A stretch of 64,000 nucleotides of DNA from assembly GCF_004362525.1 (NCBI RefSeq), contig NZ_SNXS01000004.1:434001-498000 (forward strand), read 5' to 3'. A model generated the notes under the pieces. The model did not search any database. It saw only the letters and a list, made by a program, of their open reading frames with translations, and was not told where the DNA came from. The translations under genes were made by a program, and so were the position numbers. Shown here one piece after another: positions 45,258-53,361 of the stretch (position 1 is the first letter of the stretch; every line of letters begins with the position of its first letter). Origin of the DNA: Roseateles toxinivorans (GTDB lineage Bacteria > Pseudomonadota > Gammaproteobacteria > Burkholderiales > Burkholderiaceae_C).

Positions 45258-46160
45258 TCAGCAGGCCGCGCCGGTCAGCGCCGACTGCTCCAGCATGAAC
45301 GCCGCGATCGCCTTGAACCTGGGCTGCGTCGCCACCGCCTCGGTGGTGATCAGCCAGTAGGCGCCTTGAGCGGCAATGCACTGCTGGAAGGGCCGGATCA
45401 GACGGCCCAGGGCCAGCTCGTCCTTGATCAGGGCCAGCCGGCCCAGGGCCACGCCGCGGCCCGCCATGGCGGCCATCAGCAGCGCATTGCTGTCATCGAT
45501 CAGCTGGCCCTGGCGGACCTGGGCGTCCGTGATCCCGGCGTGCTGCATCCAGCGCGCCCAGTCTTCGAAGCTGTCTTCGTGCAGCAACGGGTAGTGGCGC
45601 AGGGCGGCAGGGTTGTCCAGCGGCTGTGAGTCACGGGGCAGGCCGGGTGAGCAGACCGGCGTCAGCAGCGTGCCGAACAGCTGCTGCGCCCACAGACGCT
45701 GCGGCGGCTCCAGGGTCCAGATCACCGCGGCCTCCGCGGCGCCGCGGCTGACCGCATCGGCCTGTGCGGTGTGGTGCAGATGCAGCTCGATCTCAGGATG
45801 GGCATCCCAGAAGTGCGGCAGGCGCGGCATCAGCCAGCGACTGGAGAAACTGGGTGTCACCGCCAGCTGCAGGCTCTGCTTTTGCTGATCACTCTGCTTG
45901 AGCTGGCCCAGCAGCTCGTCGATGCGGTCGAAGCTGCTGGACAGCACACCCACCAGGCGCTCGCCGGCCGGTGTGAGCCGCACCTGGCGCGGGCGGCGCT
46001 CGAACAGCGGCTGGCCCAGCGCCTCTTCGAGTGCCCGCACCTGGTGGCTGATCGCCGCCTGCGTGACGTGCAGCTCGGCGGCGGCCTGGGTGAAGGACAG
46101 CAGGCGCGCCGCCGCCTCGAAGCAGCGCAGCGCGTTCAGATGGTGCAGATGGCGTCGCAT
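45258..46160 (-). CDS. LysR-family regulator, GcvA-like
   Basis: A 300-residue LysR protein. The HTH (residues about 8-65: LNALRCFEAAARLLSFTQAA, LHVTQAAISHQVRALEEALG, LFERRPRQVRLTPAGERL) has the pattern of the GcvA/AmpR/TrpI group. The effector domain follows from about residue 93 (QSLQLAVTPSFSSRWLMPRL). GcvA controls the glycine cleavage genes in other proteobacteria, and here the gene is divergent from gcvPA-gcvPB. A CTAAT inverted repeat stands 10 bp before its start, and CTAAT is the core that E. coli GcvA binds. The assignment is therefore likely but inferred from context. Confidence 0.88.
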   Translation of the reverse strand: MRRHLHHLNALRCFEAAARLLSFTQAAAELHVTQAAISHQVRALEEALGQPLFERRPRQVRLTPAGERLVGVLSSSFDRIDELLGQLKQSDQQKQSLQLAVTPSFSSRWLMPRLPHFWDAHPEIELHLHHTAQADAVSRGAAEAAVIWTLEPPQRLWAQQLFGTLLTPVCSPGLPRDSQPLDNPAALRHYPLLHEDSFEDWARWMQHAGITDAQVRQGQLIDDSNALLMAAMAGRGVALGRLALIKDELALGRLIRPFQQCIAAQGAYWLITTEAVATQPRFKAIAAFMLEQSALTGAAC

Positions 46161-46169
46161 GGGGCGATG

Positions 46170-46189
46170 CTAATGCTTCAATGGATTAG
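46170..46189. promoter_or_regulatory. GcvA-type site: inverted repeat CTAAT-N10-ATTAG
   Basis: Perfect arms CTAAT and ATTAG. CTAAT is the known core of E. coli GcvA sites. It lies 10 bp before the LysR start and about 100 bp before gcvPA, where a shared regulatory site would be expected. Confidence 0.6.
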
Positions 46190-46259
46190 CTGGACTTATG
46201 CATCAGGCAAATATTTCTCGTTTGTGCAATCACAGCCTTACGGTTGAAATAGCGTCATC

Positions 46260-46269
46260 GAAACGTTTC
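46260..46269. promoter_or_regulatory. LacI-type operator GAAACGTTTC before gcvPA
   Basis: A perfect 10-bp palindrome with the central CG typical of LacI-family operators, 18 bp before the gcvPA start. The 14 bases GAAACGTTTCAAAT recur identically before the sugar operon at 51301. Confidence 0.6.
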
Positions 46270-46287
46270 AAATGACGTGTCAGTCTC

Positions 46288-47691
46288 ATGAGAAAAACCC
46301 TGGTATACCCGTATATCCCGAACTCGGTGCCCGAGGTCAGGGCCGCGATGCTGGCAGCCACCGGTGCGGCCTCTGTCGAGGAGTTCTATGCCGACATCCC
46401 GGCCGCGCTGCGCCTGCCGCGCCCGCTCGATCTGCCGGCACCGATGCTGTCGGAGGCGCGCCTCAAGCGCCATGTGCAGGGCCTGCTGGCGCGCAACACC
46501 CATTGCGGCGAGGTGCTGAGCTTTCTGGGCGGCGGCTGCTACCAGCACCATGTGCCGGCCCTGTGCGACGAGATCAACGGCCGCAGCGAATTCCTCACCG
46601 CCTATGCCGGCGAGCCCTATGACGACCACGGCCGCTTCCAGGCGTTGTGGGAGTACTGCTCGATGATGGGTGAGCTGCTCAATCTCGATGTGGTGAGTGT
46701 GCCCACCTATGACGGCTACCAGGCTGCCGCCACCGCCTGCTGCATGGCCGCCCGTTATCAAGGTAAGGACACCGGTCGCCGCCAGGTGCTGGTGGCTGCC
46801 AATGTGAACCCCGACAAGCGCTCGCACATAGAAACCTACGGGCGCAGCGAGATCGACTTCATCGAGGTGGGCTTCGACGCCGCCACCGGCCTGGTGGACC
46901 GCGCCGATCTGCAAGCCAAGCTGGGCCCGCAGGTGGCGGCCTTCTATGTGGACGTGCCCAACTACTTCGGCGGCATCGACGAGGGCGCCGCGCTGGCGGC
47001 CCTGGTGCAGCAGGCCGGCGCGCTGCTGATCGTCGGTGTCGATCCCAGCTCGCTGGGCGTGCTGACACCGCCCGGCGACTATGGCGCGACTATCGTCTGC
47101 GGCGACATCCAGCCGCTGGGCATGCATATGAGCTACGGCGGCGGCCACGGCGGCTTCATCGCCAGCCGCGACGACGAGGCGCTGGTGCTGCAATACCCGT
47201 CGCGGCTGTTCGGCATCGCGCCGACCTCGGTGCCGGGCCAGTACGGCTTTGGCGATGTGGCCTACCACCGCACCTCGTTCGACCAGCGCGAGAACGGCAA
47301 TGAGTTCGTCGGCACCGCGGCCGCGCTGTGGGGCATCACGGCAGGCGTCTATCTGGCCAGCCTCGGGCCGCAGGGCATGGTGGAGCTGGGCGAGGGCATC
47401 CTGCGCCGCGTGGCCTATGCTCGCCAGCAGCTGGCCGCGGTGCCTGGCCTGCGCTTGGCCCATGCCGGCACCGCGCACTTCAAGGAGTTCGTGCTGGACT
47501 TCAATGCCAGCGGCTTCACGGTGGCGCAAGTCAATGCGGCGCTGCGTGAACGCGGCATCTTCGGCGGCCACGATCTCTCGGCCGCCTTCCCCGGTCTGGG
47601 CCAGAGCGCCCTCTATGCCTTCACCGAGCTGCACAGCCAGGCCGACATCGACGCGCTGGTGACGGCCCTGCGCGAACTGCTGACGAAATGA
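46288..47691 (+). CDS. gcvPA: Glycine dehydrogenase (decarboxylating) subunit 1
   Basis: A 467-residue N-terminal-half subunit of the P-protein in its two-subunit form. With GcvPB it decarboxylates glycine and loads the aminomethyl group on lipoylated GcvH. The family N-terminus YIPNSVPEVRAAMLAATGAA and the stretches LGGGCYQHHVPALCDEINGR, EFLTAYAGEPYDDHGRFQAL and WEYCSMMGELLNLDVVSVPT are clear. The PLP lysine is in the other subunit, as expected. Most Burkholderiales have a single-chain GcvP, so the split form is notable. No gcvT or gcvH lies near. The stop overlaps the start of gcvPB by 4 bp. The ribosome site is poor. Confidence 0.93.
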   Translation: MRKTLVYPYIPNSVPEVRAAMLAATGAASVEEFYADIPAALRLPRPLDLPAPMLSEARLKRHVQGLLARNTHCGEVLSFLGGGCYQHHVPALCDEINGRSEFLTAYAGEPYDDHGRFQALWEYCSMMGELLNLDVVSVPTYDGYQAAATACCMAARYQGKDTGRRQVLVAANVNPDKRSHIETYGRSEIDFIEVGFDAATGLVDRADLQAKLGPQVAAFYVDVPNYFGGIDEGAALAALVQQAGALLIVGVDPSSLGVLTPPGDYGATIVCGDIQPLGMHMSYGGGHGGFIASRDDEALVLQYPSRLFGIAPTSVPGQYGFGDVAYHRTSFDQRENGNEFVGTAAALWGITAGVYLASLGPQGMVELGEGILRRVAYARQQLAAVPGLRLAHAGTAHFKEFVLDFNASGFTVAQVNAALRERGIFGGHDLSAAFPGLGQSALYAFTELHSQADIDALVTALRELLTK

Positions 47692-49289
47692 GCACCATGG
47701 AAAACATCTCCGCCCACCGCTTCACCGACGGCAAGCCCAATCTGCGCCGCTACCAGCAGGCCCGCTGGGACGAGCCGGTGATCTTCGAGCTCAGCCAACC
47801 CGGCGAGCGCGCCATCCTCCCGCCCGAGCTGGAGCCTGGCATTGAGGTCGACACACACGATGCCTTGCAACAATTGCCTCCCGGCATGCGCCGCACGCAG
47901 GCGCCGGCCCTGCCCGAGCTGAGCCAGAACCGTGTGCTGCGCCACTATCTGCGGCTGTCTCAGGAGAACCTCGGCGCCGACATGAATGTCGATGTGGGGC
48001 AGGGCACCTGCACGATGAAATACAACCCCAAGATCAATGAGCAGCTGGCCCGCGACCCGCGGATGAGCGAGCTGCATCCGCTGCAGGACGAGTCCACCGT
48101 GCAGGGCATCCTGCACGTGATGCATCAGATGGAACAGGTGATCTGCGAGGTCTCGGGCATGGACGCGGTGAGCCTGCAGCCCCGATCGGGCTCGCAGGCA
48201 ATCTACGCCAATATCGCGATGATGCGGGCCTGGTTCGAAGCACGCGGCGAGGCTGGGGACAGAGACGAGATCATCACGACGATCTTCTCCCACCCCTCGG
48301 ACGCCGCCTGCGCCAAGGTGCTGGGCTACAAGGTCATCACGCTGTATCCCGATGCCGATGGCTACCCCGATCTGGCGGCGATGAAGGCCGCCGTGGGCCC
48401 GCGCACCGCCGCGCTGATCATCACCAACCCCGAAGACACCGGCATCTTCAATCCCAGGATCGCCGCCTTCGTGGCCGCGGCGCACGAGGTGGGTGCGCTG
48501 GCCTGCTACGACCAGGCCAATGCCAATGGCCTGCTGGGCATCACCCGGGCGCGCGAGGCCGGTTTCGATCTGTGCCACTTCAATCTGCACAAGACCTTTG
48601 CAACACCCCATGCCTGCGGTGGGCCCGCCGTGGGCGCCTGTGCGGTCACCGCAGAACTCGCACGTTTTCTGCCGCGGCCTCGCGTCGTCAAGGAGGGCGA
48701 GCGCTACCGCATCGACCAGGGCGAGGCGCAGTCCATCGGCAAGGTGGCGGCCTTCATGGGCACGGCCAGCATCGTGCTGCGCGCCTATGCCTGGGTGATG
48801 AATCTGGGCGCTGCAGGGTTGCGCGAGGTGGCCGAGATTGCGGTGCTGAACAACAACTACATCATGAGTCAGCTGCTCAAGATTCCGGGCCTGAGCGCGC
48901 CCTATGCGGCGGGCAAGCGCCGCATCGAGCAGGTGCGCTACAGCTTGGCCGCGTTGAGCGAAGCCACCGGTGTCAGCTCCGGCGATATCGGCCTGCGCGC
49001 CGCCGACTACGGCACCCACTACTGGACCAGCCACCACCCCTATGTGGTGCCCGAGCCGGCCACCATCGAACCGACCGAGGCCTATTCGCGCGCCGATCTG
49101 GACGAGTTCGTGCAGATCATGGCCCAGGTGGCTCACGAGGCCCGCACCGACCCGGCGATGGTGCTGAGTGCGCCGCACAACTGCCCCACGAAGCGCGTGC
49201 AGGACGAGTATCTGGAAGACCCCAAGCGCTGGGCGATCACCTGGCGGGCCTGGCAGCGCAAGCTGGCCGAGCACGGCACGGCTGCTTGA
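47688..49289 (+). CDS. gcvPB: Glycine dehydrogenase (decarboxylating) subunit 2
   Basis: A 533-residue PLP-dependent subunit. The lysine that binds PLP is at about residue 301 in CHFNLHKTFATPHACGGPA. The glycine-binding and cofactor stretches MNVDVGQGTCTMKYNPKINE, QPRSGSQAIYANIAMMRAWF and LIITNPEDTGIFNPRIAAFV are typical of GcvPB. It must work with GcvPA, GcvT, GcvH and lipoamide dehydrogenase, of which only GcvPA is here. The gene begins at ATG 47688 inside the gcvPA stop (ATGA). The ATP-NAD kinase homologue follows after 11 bp. Confidence 0.93.
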   Translation: MSTMENISAHRFTDGKPNLRRYQQARWDEPVIFELSQPGERAILPPELEPGIEVDTHDALQQLPPGMRRTQAPALPELSQNRVLRHYLRLSQENLGADMNVDVGQGTCTMKYNPKINEQLARDPRMSELHPLQDESTVQGILHVMHQMEQVICEVSGMDAVSLQPRSGSQAIYANIAMMRAWFEARGEAGDRDEIITTIFSHPSDAACAKVLGYKVITLYPDADGYPDLAAMKAAVGPRTAALIITNPEDTGIFNPRIAAFVAAAHEVGALACYDQANANGLLGITRAREAGFDLCHFNLHKTFATPHACGGPAVGACAVTAELARFLPRPRVVKEGERYRIDQGEAQSIGKVAAFMGTASIVLRAYAWVMNLGAAGLREVAEIAVLNNNYIMSQLLKIPGLSAPYAAGKRRIEQVRYSLAALSEATGVSSGDIGLRAADYGTHYWTSHHPYVVPEPATIEPTEAYSRADLDEFVQIMAQVAHEARTDPAMVLSAPHNCPTKRVQDEYLEDPKRWAITWRAWQRKLAEHGTAA

Positions 49290-49300
49290 GGCGATTCGTC

Positions 49301-50389
49301 ATGCGCGTCGGCCTGATCATCAACCCCATCGCCGGTGCCGGCGGGCCCCTGGCCCTGCATGGCAGCGATGCCTTCCGGCCCGGCGCCGAGGCGCCAGGCT
49401 GGGCGGCGGGGCGGGCCGCGGAGGCGCTGCGGGTGCTGCTGGCCGGCTGTGCGCCGCAGTGGGTTTGCGGGGCAGGGGCGATGGGCGAGGATCTGCTGCA
49501 TGCCTTGGGCCAGACGCCCCACGTGCTGGGCGCGCGCTGCTGGCCCAGCAGTGCGGATGAGACTCGCGAGATCGCCTCGCAGATGATTCAGCAAGACCTG
49601 GCCCTCCTGCTCTTTGTCGGTGGTGACGGCACGGCCCGCGATGTGCTGGATGCTGTCGGCGAGGCGATGCCTGTGCTGGGCATTCCCGCGGGGGTGAAGC
49701 TGCAGTCGGCCTGCTTCGGCGTCAGTCCCCGGGCGGCTGGCAGACTCGCAGCGGCTTATCTGACGGGGCAGCGTCGCGTCACCGAAGCCCGCGAAGTGCT
49801 GGACCTGGACGAGGCCGCCTTGGGCCAGGGCCGCGTGCAGGCCAAGCTCTACGGCCAGCTGCGCACGCCGGTCGATGCGCGCCTGCTGCAGGGCCGCAAG
49901 GCACGCAGCGAGGCGGGTGATGCGGTCGATGCAGCGCACCTGGCGGCCAGCCTCAGACCGCAGTTGCAGAAGGGCCTGCACTTCATCGGCCCCGGCTCCA
50001 CCACCTGGGCCCTGAAGCAGGCGTTGGGCCTGGACGGCAGCCTGATCGGTGTCGATGTGGTGGTCGATGGCGCTCTGTGGCTGCGCGATGCCACCGAGGC
50101 GCAGCTGTGGGAACTGGTGCAGCAACGCCCTCGGCTCTGGCTCACCGCCATCGGCGGCCAGGGACATGTGCTGGGGCGGGGCAACGCGCCGCTGAGCCCG
50201 CGTGTGCTGCAGGCATTGGGCCGCGAGGCGCTGACGGTGCTGATCACGCCGCGCAAGCTGCAGGCCTTGGCGCGCACGCAGCTGCGGGTGGACTGCGGCT
50301 CGGCTGAGGTGGACGCGCTGTATGCCGGCGCCGTGCGGGCGCTGACAGGGCCCAGAGATCAAGCGATGCTGCAACTCGTTGCGGACTGA
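49301..50389 (+). CDS. ATP-NAD kinase / AcoX-like protein
   Basis: A 362-residue protein of the NAD-kinase/diacylglycerol-kinase fold. The phosphate-loop motif is LLFVGGDGTARDVLDAVG, and the N-terminus GLIINPIAGAGGPLA is that of the AcoX group found beside acetoin and other catabolic operons. True NAD kinase (NadK) differs in length and motif, so I read this as an accessory paralogue with unproven activity. ATG 49301 follows GAGG at a slightly long spacing, 11 bp after gcvPB. It is very probably in the gcv operon, with the dehydrogenase gene next. Confidence 0.82.
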   Translation: MRVGLIINPIAGAGGPLALHGSDAFRPGAEAPGWAAGRAAEALRVLLAGCAPQWVCGAGAMGEDLLHALGQTPHVLGARCWPSSADETREIASQMIQQDLALLLFVGGDGTARDVLDAVGEAMPVLGIPAGVKLQSACFGVSPRAAGRLAAAYLTGQRRVTEAREVLDLDEAALGQGRVQAKLYGQLRTPVDARLLQGRKARSEAGDAVDAAHLAASLRPQLQKGLHFIGPGSTTWALKQALGLDGSLIGVDVVVDGALWLRDATEAQLWELVQQRPRLWLTAIGGQGHVLGRGNAPLSPRVLQALGREALTVLITPRKLQALARTQLRVDCGSAEVDALYAGAVRALTGPRDQAMLQLVAD

Positions 50390-50414
50390 ATCAATGAAGA
50401 CGATGGAGAACGAG

Positions 50415-51200
50415 ATGAATGACAAGCAAAAAGGCGAGCTCGCCCGCAAGGTCGCGCTGATCACCGGCGCCGGCTCCGGCATAGGCCGGGCCACGGCCCT
50501 GCTGTTTGCCCGCGAGGGCGCCCAGGTGGCGGTCTGCGACCTGAACCGCGACGGCGCCGAGGCGACCGTGGCCGCCATTCAGGCCGCCGGTGGCCAAGCC
50601 ATCGTGGTGCAGGCGAATGTCGCCCTGGCCGCCGACTGCGAGCGCTCGGTGCGCGAAACGCTCGCCGCCTTCGGCCGGCTTGACGTGCTGTTCAACAACG
50701 CCGGCATCACCCGCCGGGCCAATGTGGTGGACACCAGCGAGGCCGACTGGGACGCGGTGATGGCGGTCAACGTCAAGTCCATCTTCCTGATGAGCAAGTA
50801 CGCGGTGCCGGTGATGGCCGAACAGGGTGGCGGCAGCATCATCAACGCCGGCTCGGGCTGGGGCCTGGTGGGCGGCAAGGACGCGGTGTCCTACTGCGCC
50901 GCCAAGGGCGCGGTGGTGAACATGACGCGGGCGATGGCGGTGGACCATGGCCCGCAGCAGATCCGCGTCAACAGCGTCTGCCCCGGCGACACCGACACCG
51001 CCATGCTGCGCAACGAGGCCGCCCAGCTGGGCCTGGCCGCGACAGCCCTGGTCGAGGCCGGCAATGCCCGCCCGCTGATGCGCGTGGGCCAGGCCGAGGA
51101 GATTGCCCAGGTCGTGCTTTTTCTGGCCAGTGACCGCGCCTCCTTCGTCACAGGTTCCGCTTATGTGGTTGACGGCGGGGGTCTCGCAGGCTCTGCCTGA
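50415..51200 (+). CDS. Short-chain dehydrogenase/reductase (SDR)
   Basis: A 261-residue classical SDR. It shows the NAD(P) motif LITGAGSGIGRATALLF, an acidic residue after beta-2 (VAVCDLNRD, favouring NAD), NNAG in VLFNNAGITRR, and catalytic Ser, Tyr and Lys in INAGSGWGLVGG and YCAAK. It ends SAYVVDGGGLAGSA, a common SDR C-terminus. It oxidises or reduces an alcohol or sugar. The substrate is unknown. ATG 50415 has GGAG 6 bp upstream, while three earlier ATGs in frame lack this. It is the last gene before the sugar operon, 25 bp after the kinase homologue. Confidence 0.9.
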   Translation: MNDKQKGELARKVALITGAGSGIGRATALLFAREGAQVAVCDLNRDGAEATVAAIQAAGGQAIVVQANVALAADCERSVRETLAAFGRLDVLFNNAGITRRANVVDTSEADWDAVMAVNVKSIFLMSKYAVPVMAEQGGGSIINAGSGWGLVGGKDAVSYCAAKGAVVNMTRAMAVDHGPQQIRVNSVCPGDTDTAMLRNEAAQLGLAATALVEAGNARPLMRVGQAEEIAQVVLFLASDRASFVTGSAYVVDGGGLAGSA

Positions 51201-51250
51201 AGGGCCTACGCCCTGGGCTGGCGCCCTGTGAGCGCTGCCCTAGGGTTAGC

Positions 51251-51285
51251 CTGAATTCGCATTCAGTATGGAATAAATATATTCC
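51251..51285. promoter_or_regulatory. Two adjacent inverted repeats before the sugar operon
   Basis: CTGAAT-N4-ATTCAG (51251-51266) and GGAATA-N4-TATTCC (51270-51285) are both perfect 6-bp arms with 4-bp spacers, in AT-rich DNA that probably holds the promoter. They differ from the GAAACGTTTC palindrome 15 bp further on, so a second regulator may act here. Confidence 0.5.
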
Positions 51286-51300
51286 GTGCATTCTTAAATA

Positions 51301-51310
51301 GAAACGTTTC
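51301..51310. promoter_or_regulatory. LacI-type operator GAAACGTTTC before the sugar operon
   Basis: A perfect palindrome with a central CG that ends 8 bp before ATG 51319. No ribosome site is visible between it and the start, so the message may be nearly leaderless or initiate from the operator region. It is identical over 14 bases to the site before gcvPA. The likely binder is the LacI protein encoded at 61333-62370. Confidence 0.65.
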
Positions 51311-51318
51311 AAATCATC

Positions 51319-53361
51319 ATGCTGAATTGGGGAATCATCGGCGCCGGGAACATCTCGGGCGCTTTTGCCAAGGGCCTTCAACAGACCGACAGCGGCGGCC
51401 TGGTGGCGGTCGCTAGCCGCGATGCGGCCAAGGCCCGCGCCTTTGCCGACGAGCATGCAGCGCCGGGCACGGCGGTGGTCGCCCACGCCGGTTCTGATGG
51501 CTATGCGGCCCTGCTGGCCGATCCGACCGTGGAGGCCGTCTACATAGGCCTGCCGCACACCGAGCACCTGCACTGGACCGTGCGGGCGCTGCGCGCCGGC
51601 AAGCATGTGCTGTGCGAAAAGCCGCTGGGGCTGAATCACGCCGAGGCGATGATCGCCTATGACGAGTCCGAGCGCGCCGGCCGCGTGCTGATGGAAGCCT
51701 TCATGTACCGCTGCATCCCGCAGACGGCCAAGCTGCTGGAGCTGCTGAAGAGCGGCGTGATCGGCGAGCTGCGCCATATACAGACCTCGTTCTGCTATGC
51801 CTCCACGCCGCGCGCCGGCTCGCGCACCTGGGAGCCGGCGCTGGCCGGCGGCGGCATCCTCGATGTGGGTTGCTATCCGATGTCGATGGCGCGGCTGCTG
51901 GCCGGCGTGGCCCGCGGCCAGGCCTTCGCCGAGCCCACCGAGCTGCAGGCCATGGGCCATTTGCACGAGATGGGCGTCGATGCCTGGGCGCTGGCCACGC
52001 TGCGCTTCCCGGGCGACATCACGGCCCAGATCGCCACCGCGGTGAGCCTGGAGCAGGAGGAGTCCCTGCGCCTGGGCGGAACGAAGGGTGCCCTGGTCGT
52101 GCCCAAGCCCTGGTATGGCGCCGGTGCAGAGGCCGGCGAAAGCCGCATTGAGCTGTGGGTGGATGAGGCCCTGGCCCAGACCTGGACCATCACCACCGAC
52201 CGCGGCCTTTACGCCTACGAGGCCGACACCTTTGCCCAGGCCGTCAAGACCGGTGCCGTTGCGCACCCGGCAATGAGCCCGGCCGACTCGATCGCCAATC
52301 TGGCCGCGCTGGACCGCTGGCGCAAGGCCATCGGCCTGGTCTACCCGAAGGAGCAGGCCCCCGCGCTGACAGGCCGCAACACGCTTGCCGGCCTGCCCAT
52401 AACGCGCCGCCCCGAAGCCAACATGCGCTACGGCCAGGTGCCGGGTCTTGCAAAACCGGTGTCGCGCCTGATCATGGGCGTCGATCACCAGGAGTCGCTG
52501 CCCTATGCCGCGGCCCTGTTCGACGACTATCTGGAGCGCGGCGGCAATGCCTTCGACACCGCCTGGGTCTATGACTTCGAGGGCGGCCACTGTGAAGCCA
52601 TCCTCGGCGATTGGCTGAAGGCGCGCGGCATCCGCGATGACATCGTGCTGATTGCCAAGAGCGCCCACACGCCCAACTGCACGCCCGAGGGCATGCGAAC
52701 CGAGCTGGCCGAGAGTCTGGAGCGCCTGCAGACCGATTACGCCGACCTCTACGTCCTGCACCGCGACAACCCCGAGGTGCCGGTGGGCGAGTTCATCGAT
52801 GCGCTGAACGAGCAGCGCAGCCGTGGCCGCTTCCAGGCCTTCGGCGGCAGCAACTGGTCGCTGGCCCGTGTGGCCGAGGCCAATGCCTATGCGGCCAAGA
52901 CCGGCCAGCAGGGCTTTTCGCTGGTCAACAACCAGCTGAGCCTGGCCCGCATGCAAAGCCCCATCTGGCGCGGCTGCGTCTCGGCCGGTGACGTGGAGTC
53001 GCGCCGCTGGCTCGCCGAGCAAGGCCTGGCACTGTTCGCCTGGTCCTCGCAGGCCCGTGGCTTCTTCGTCGATGGCCGTTCCGCACCCAATCAGCGCGAC
53101 GACGAGGAACTGGTGCGCTGCTGGTACAGCGAGGCCAACTTCCTGCGCCTGGCCCGTGCCCGCGAGCTGGCCCAGCGCAAGGGCTGCGCCGCCATCAATA
53201 TCGCGCTGGCCTGGGTGCTGGCTCAGGGCTTCCCTGCCTTCAGTCTGATAGGCCCGCGCAGCATTGCCGAGACCGCCAGCTCGATGCGGGGCCTGGACGT
53301 GCACTTGAGCGCCGACGAACTGGCCTGGCTGGACCTGACGGACCTGGGAGCGCCGGCATGA
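51319..53361 (+). CDS. Fusion of Gfo/Idh/MocA oxidoreductase and aldo/keto reductase
   Basis: A 680-residue two-enzyme protein. Residues 1 to about 345 are a complete Gfo/Idh/MocA dehydrogenase: the Rossmann start WGIIGAGNISGAFAKGL, CEKPLGLNHAEAM near residue 98, and GGGILDVGCYPMSMARLLAG. From about residue 375 to the end is an aldo/keto reductase with its four catalytic residues visible: Asp in GNAFDTAW, Tyr in VYDFEGG, Lys in LIAKSAHT and His in LYVLHRDNPE. Both use NAD(P), so one chain could oxidise a sugar and reduce its product, or recycle cofactor. I know of no common characterised enzyme with this order. It is the first gene of the operon, and its stop overlaps the next start by 4 bp. 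Confidence 0.9.
   Translation: MLNWGIIGAGNISGAFAKGLQQTDSGGLVAVASRDAAKARAFADEHAAPGTAVVAHAGSDGYAALLADPTVEAVYIGLPHTEHLHWTVRALRAGKHVLCEKPLGLNHAEAMIAYDESERAGRVLMEAFMYRCIPQTAKLLELLKSGVIGELRHIQTSFCYASTPRAGSRTWEPALAGGGILDVGCYPMSMARLLAGVARGQAFAEPTELQAMGHLHEMGVDAWALATLRFPGDITAQIATAVSLEQEESLRLGGTKGALVVPKPWYGAGAEAGESRIELWVDEALAQTWTITTDRGLYAYEADTFAQAVKTGAVAHPAMSPADSIANLAALDRWRKAIGLVYPKEQAPALTGRNTLAGLPITRRPEANMRYGQVPGLAKPVSRLIMGVDHQESLPYAAALFDDYLERGGNAFDTAWVYDFEGGHCEAILGDWLKARGIRDDIVLIAKSAHTPNCTPEGMRTELAESLERLQTDYADLYVLHRDNPEVPVGEFIDALNEQRSRGRFQAFGGSNWSLARVAEANAYAAKTGQQGFSLVNNQLSLARMQSPIWRGCVSAGDVESRRWLAEQGLALFAWSSQARGFFVDGRSAPNQRDDEELVRCWYSEANFLRLARARELAQRKGCAAINIALAWVLAQGFPAFSLIGPRSIAETASSMRGLDVHLSADELAWLDLTDLGAPA

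Noticed and set aside
46190-46287. Glycine riboswitch before gcvPA
   Set aside because: The leader is too short and shows no tandem aptamer pattern. Only protein-binding palindromes are seen.
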